This document shows, piece after piece, positions 4,719 through 6,334 of a DNA stretch of 6,334 bases. The notes below the pieces were generated by a model that saw nothing but the letters and a program-made list of their open reading frames with translations, was not told the origin of the DNA and did not search any database. Every line of letters starts with the position of its first letter. Positions within the stretch are counted from its first letter, which is position 1. The position numbers and the translations under genes were made by a program. Origin of the DNA: RGIG7213 sp045636245 (GTDB lineage: Bacteria; Bacillota; Clostridia; Oscillospirales; CAG-272); contig JAZTXA010000099.1 in assembly GCA_045636245.1 (NCBI GenBank), forward strand, positions 1 through 6,334, in the 5' to 3' direction.

Positions 4719-6334
4719 ATGAAAAACATGAAGAAACTCAGCGCAATCGTTCTTTCGGTTGTAATGATCCTTACAATGTCGCTCTCGACATTTGCATTTG
4801 ACATTACTCTCGAAAGTGCCACACAGACTCCCACAAAAGATCACACATACGATATCTATCAGATATTCACAGGTGATCTCGAAGCAGGTGTTCTTGCAAA
4901 CATCAAGTACGGTGCAAACTACGGTGCAACAGGCACAGCTGTTCCCAAGAGCGAACTTGATGCTATCACAGATGCACGTGCATTCGCAAAGAAGCTTGTA
5001 AACGAAGAATTGCTTAATGGCGATGCTGTTGCAACTCTTAACGAAGCAAACAACTGGGCTGCAAAGGATCTTGCAGCAGGTTATTACCTCATCGTTGAAA
5101 AGACAACACAGGAAAACCTTCCCGAAGGCGAAACACTTTCCGCTTACATAGTTCAGGTAAAAGACGATGTTGTTATGAGCCCTAAGTCCGGTATAACATC
5201 CATCGATAAGATCATCTCCAACGATGACAACCAGATCTCCAACATTCTTGATATCACAGCTGACGGTAAATTTGACAACGTAAGTATCGGTTCCAATGTT
5301 GAATTTACACTTACAGCTCCCATCGTATCAAATGCAGATGATTTTGACTTCTGCTACTTCATCATCAACGATACTATCTGCGAAGGCTTTACATTCAACA
5401 ATGATATCACAGTAACTATCGGCGGACATCCTGTTACAGAAGGCGTTGATTACACAGTATTCACAGGCGCAGAAGCTGACGGTTGCACATTCCGAGTTGC
5501 ACTTCTTAACGCAAAGGATCATCCCGGCGAAGAAGTTGTTGTTAAGTATACAGCACTTCTTAACGATAAGGCAGTTATAGGCGAACTTAAGGGTAACCCC
5601 AACAAGGCAAACCTTACATATTCCAACAATCCCGAATTTGATTACGAAGGCACACATGAAAACGGTAAGCCCAAGGAAGAATTCGAGGGCGGCAACAAAA
5701 AACTTCCCCTCGGTGTAACAGTTGATATCTGGACACGTACATATACAACAGGTATCAAGGTAGTTAAGGTTGACGAAAACGGCAACGCACTTCCCGGCGC
5801 ATCCTTCAAACTCGAAGGCAAAAACGTTGTAGGTGTTCTTGTTAAGCGCGAAGTATTTACAGAAGCTGAAAACGGTGAATACTGGCTTTTGAAAAACGGC
5901 TTCTATACAAAAGATGATCCCGCTACAGAAGGAATGGATACTTCATTGTATGCAGACGTAAACAAGAAATACACTAAGACGATCGAAACAGTTCAGGACA
6001 CAAACACAACTGACATGGTTGTTGAAGGTCAGGTTGGCGCAAACGGCGTTATCATCTTTGACGGTCTCGGTGAAGGCACATTCACCATCACGGAAACAGT
6101 TACACCTGCAGGATATAACACAATAGCTCCTTTCGATGTTGTTATCGAATGGGAGGCTCCCGCTACAGGTTCAATTGACTGTGACTGGACAATATCTATG
6201 GATGGTGCTGAAATGAACGAAGATGGTGAATTTGAGTTTAAGGTAGTAAACCACTCCGGTATTGAACTTCCCGACACAGGTGGTATCGGTACAACGATAT
6301 TCTACATTGTAGGCGGCGCATTGGTCGTATTTGC
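4719..6334 (+). CDS. LPXTG backbone (major) pilin, SpaA/isopeptide-D2 family; 3' end outside window
   Basis: 538 full codons are visible and the frame is open to the window edge. Seen in order: signal peptide (KK at 5-6, hydrophobic to Ala26, likely cut TFA/FD); N-terminal pilin domain (about 28-157) with 'HTYDIYQIFTGDL' and 'LAAGYYLIVEKT', ending in VVMSPKSG, where Lys156 is the candidate sortase-joined pilin Lys; fimbrial isopeptide D2 domain (about 160-340; Lys164, probably Asp218, and Asn in YSNNP); SpaA/CnaB domain (about 344-512; 'IKVVKVDENGNALPGASFKL', Lys350, Glu459 in TITETVTPAGY, Asn511); LPDTG 517-521; start of the hydrophobic anchor. Family members polymerise by sortase C into covalent pilus shafts. 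It lies 53 bases after the tip gene. Arg codons are only CGN and Ile is mostly ATC, unlike the tip gene, which suggests high expression. An upstream in-frame ATG (4665, overlapping the tip stop) would add 18 residues. Roughly a dozen or more C-terminal residues are probably missing. Confidence 0.93.
   Translation, partial: MKNMKKLSAIVLSVVMILTMSLSTFAFDITLESATQTPTKDHTYDIYQIFTGDLEAGVLANIKYGANYGATGTAVPKSELDAITDARAFAKKLVNEELLNGDAVATLNEANNWAAKDLAAGYYLIVEKTTQENLPEGETLSAYIVQVKDDVVMSPKSGITSIDKIISNDDNQISNILDITADGKFDNVSIGSNVEFTLTAPIVSNADDFDFCYFIINDTICEGFTFNNDITVTIGGHPVTEGVDYTVFTGAEADGCTFRVALLNAKDHPGEEVVVKYTALLNDKAVIGELKGNPNKANLTYSNNPEFDYEGTHENGKPKEEFEGGNKKLPLGVTVDIWTRTYTTGIKVVKVDENGNALPGASFKLEGKNVVGVLVKREVFTEAENGEYWLLKNGFYTKDDPATEGMDTSLYADVNKKYTKTIETVQDTNTTDMVVEGQVGANGVIIFDGLGEGTFTITETVTPAGYNTIAPFDVVIEWEAPATGSIDCDWTISMDGAEMNEDGEFEFKVVNHSGIELPDTGGIGTTIFYIVGGALVVF
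6267..6334 (+). other. LPDTG sorting signal of the backbone pilin (partial)
   Basis: LPDTG (residues 517-521, bases 6267-6281) is followed by GIGTTIFYIVGGALVVF, the start of the membrane segment. The rest of the anchor and the basic tail lie past the window. The pentapeptide matches that of the tip protein, so the same sortase could use both. Confidence 0.92.

Noticed and set aside
5328..5657. Minus-strand open frame of 109 codons inside the pilin gene
   Set aside because: Explained by the strong codon bias of the pilin on the other strand; its Cys- and Val-rich translation looks like a shadow.

Overview
The window looks like part of a sortase-assembled pilus (fimbria) locus from a Gram-positive anaerobe of the Clostridia, most like Ruminococcus and related gut Oscillospiraceae or Lachnospiraceae. 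This rests on the LPDTG cell-wall sorting signals, the strong AAGGAGG ribosome binding site, the moderate G+C, the ALILPAITM-type N-terminal membrane segment and the CnaB and pilin-D2 isopeptide domain styles. The assignment below phylum or class level is inference. All genes are on the + strand and are packed tightly enough to be one operon.

Layout: (1) bases 1-233 hold the C-terminal 76 codons of a type I signal peptidase, with its box-E GD-x-R...S-x-DSR motif, truncated by the window edge. (2) Bases 298-4665 hold a 1455-residue multidomain surface protein, read as the pilus tip or ancillary adhesin. In order it has a basic N-terminus and membrane segment, a duplicated Cys/His motif, a CHAP-like fold lacking both catalytic residues, a linker beta domain, a long Gly-Gly-rich right-handed beta-helix, an FctA/Spy0128-type isopeptide domain, a CnaB domain split by an insertion of about 190 residues, and an LPDTG anchor. 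(3) Bases 4719 to the window end hold a backbone pilin of at least 538 residues: signal peptide, N-terminal pilin domain with an SPK pilin-like motif, isopeptide-forming D2 domain, SpaA/CnaB domain and LPDTG. It is cut within the C-terminal membrane anchor.

How they would work together (known for the family, inferred here): the signal peptidase processes or helps assemble the secreted pilins. A class C sortase, expected just downstream but not visible, joins a Lys of the backbone pilin to the Thr of LPDTG of the next subunit, with the large adhesin at the tip. The backbone pilin has more biased codon use than the tip gene, as expected if it is made in much larger amounts. The 53-base tip/backbone junction carries an imperfect hairpin over the tip stop codon and an overlapping in-frame alternative ATG, so it is a plausible place for expression tuning.

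The least ordinary points are the substituted catalytic residues of the CHAP-like domain, the domain inserted into the CnaB fold, and the arrangement at the tip/backbone junction. No RNA gene, mobile element or CRISPR array was seen, and no stretch over 300 bases lacks a gene.
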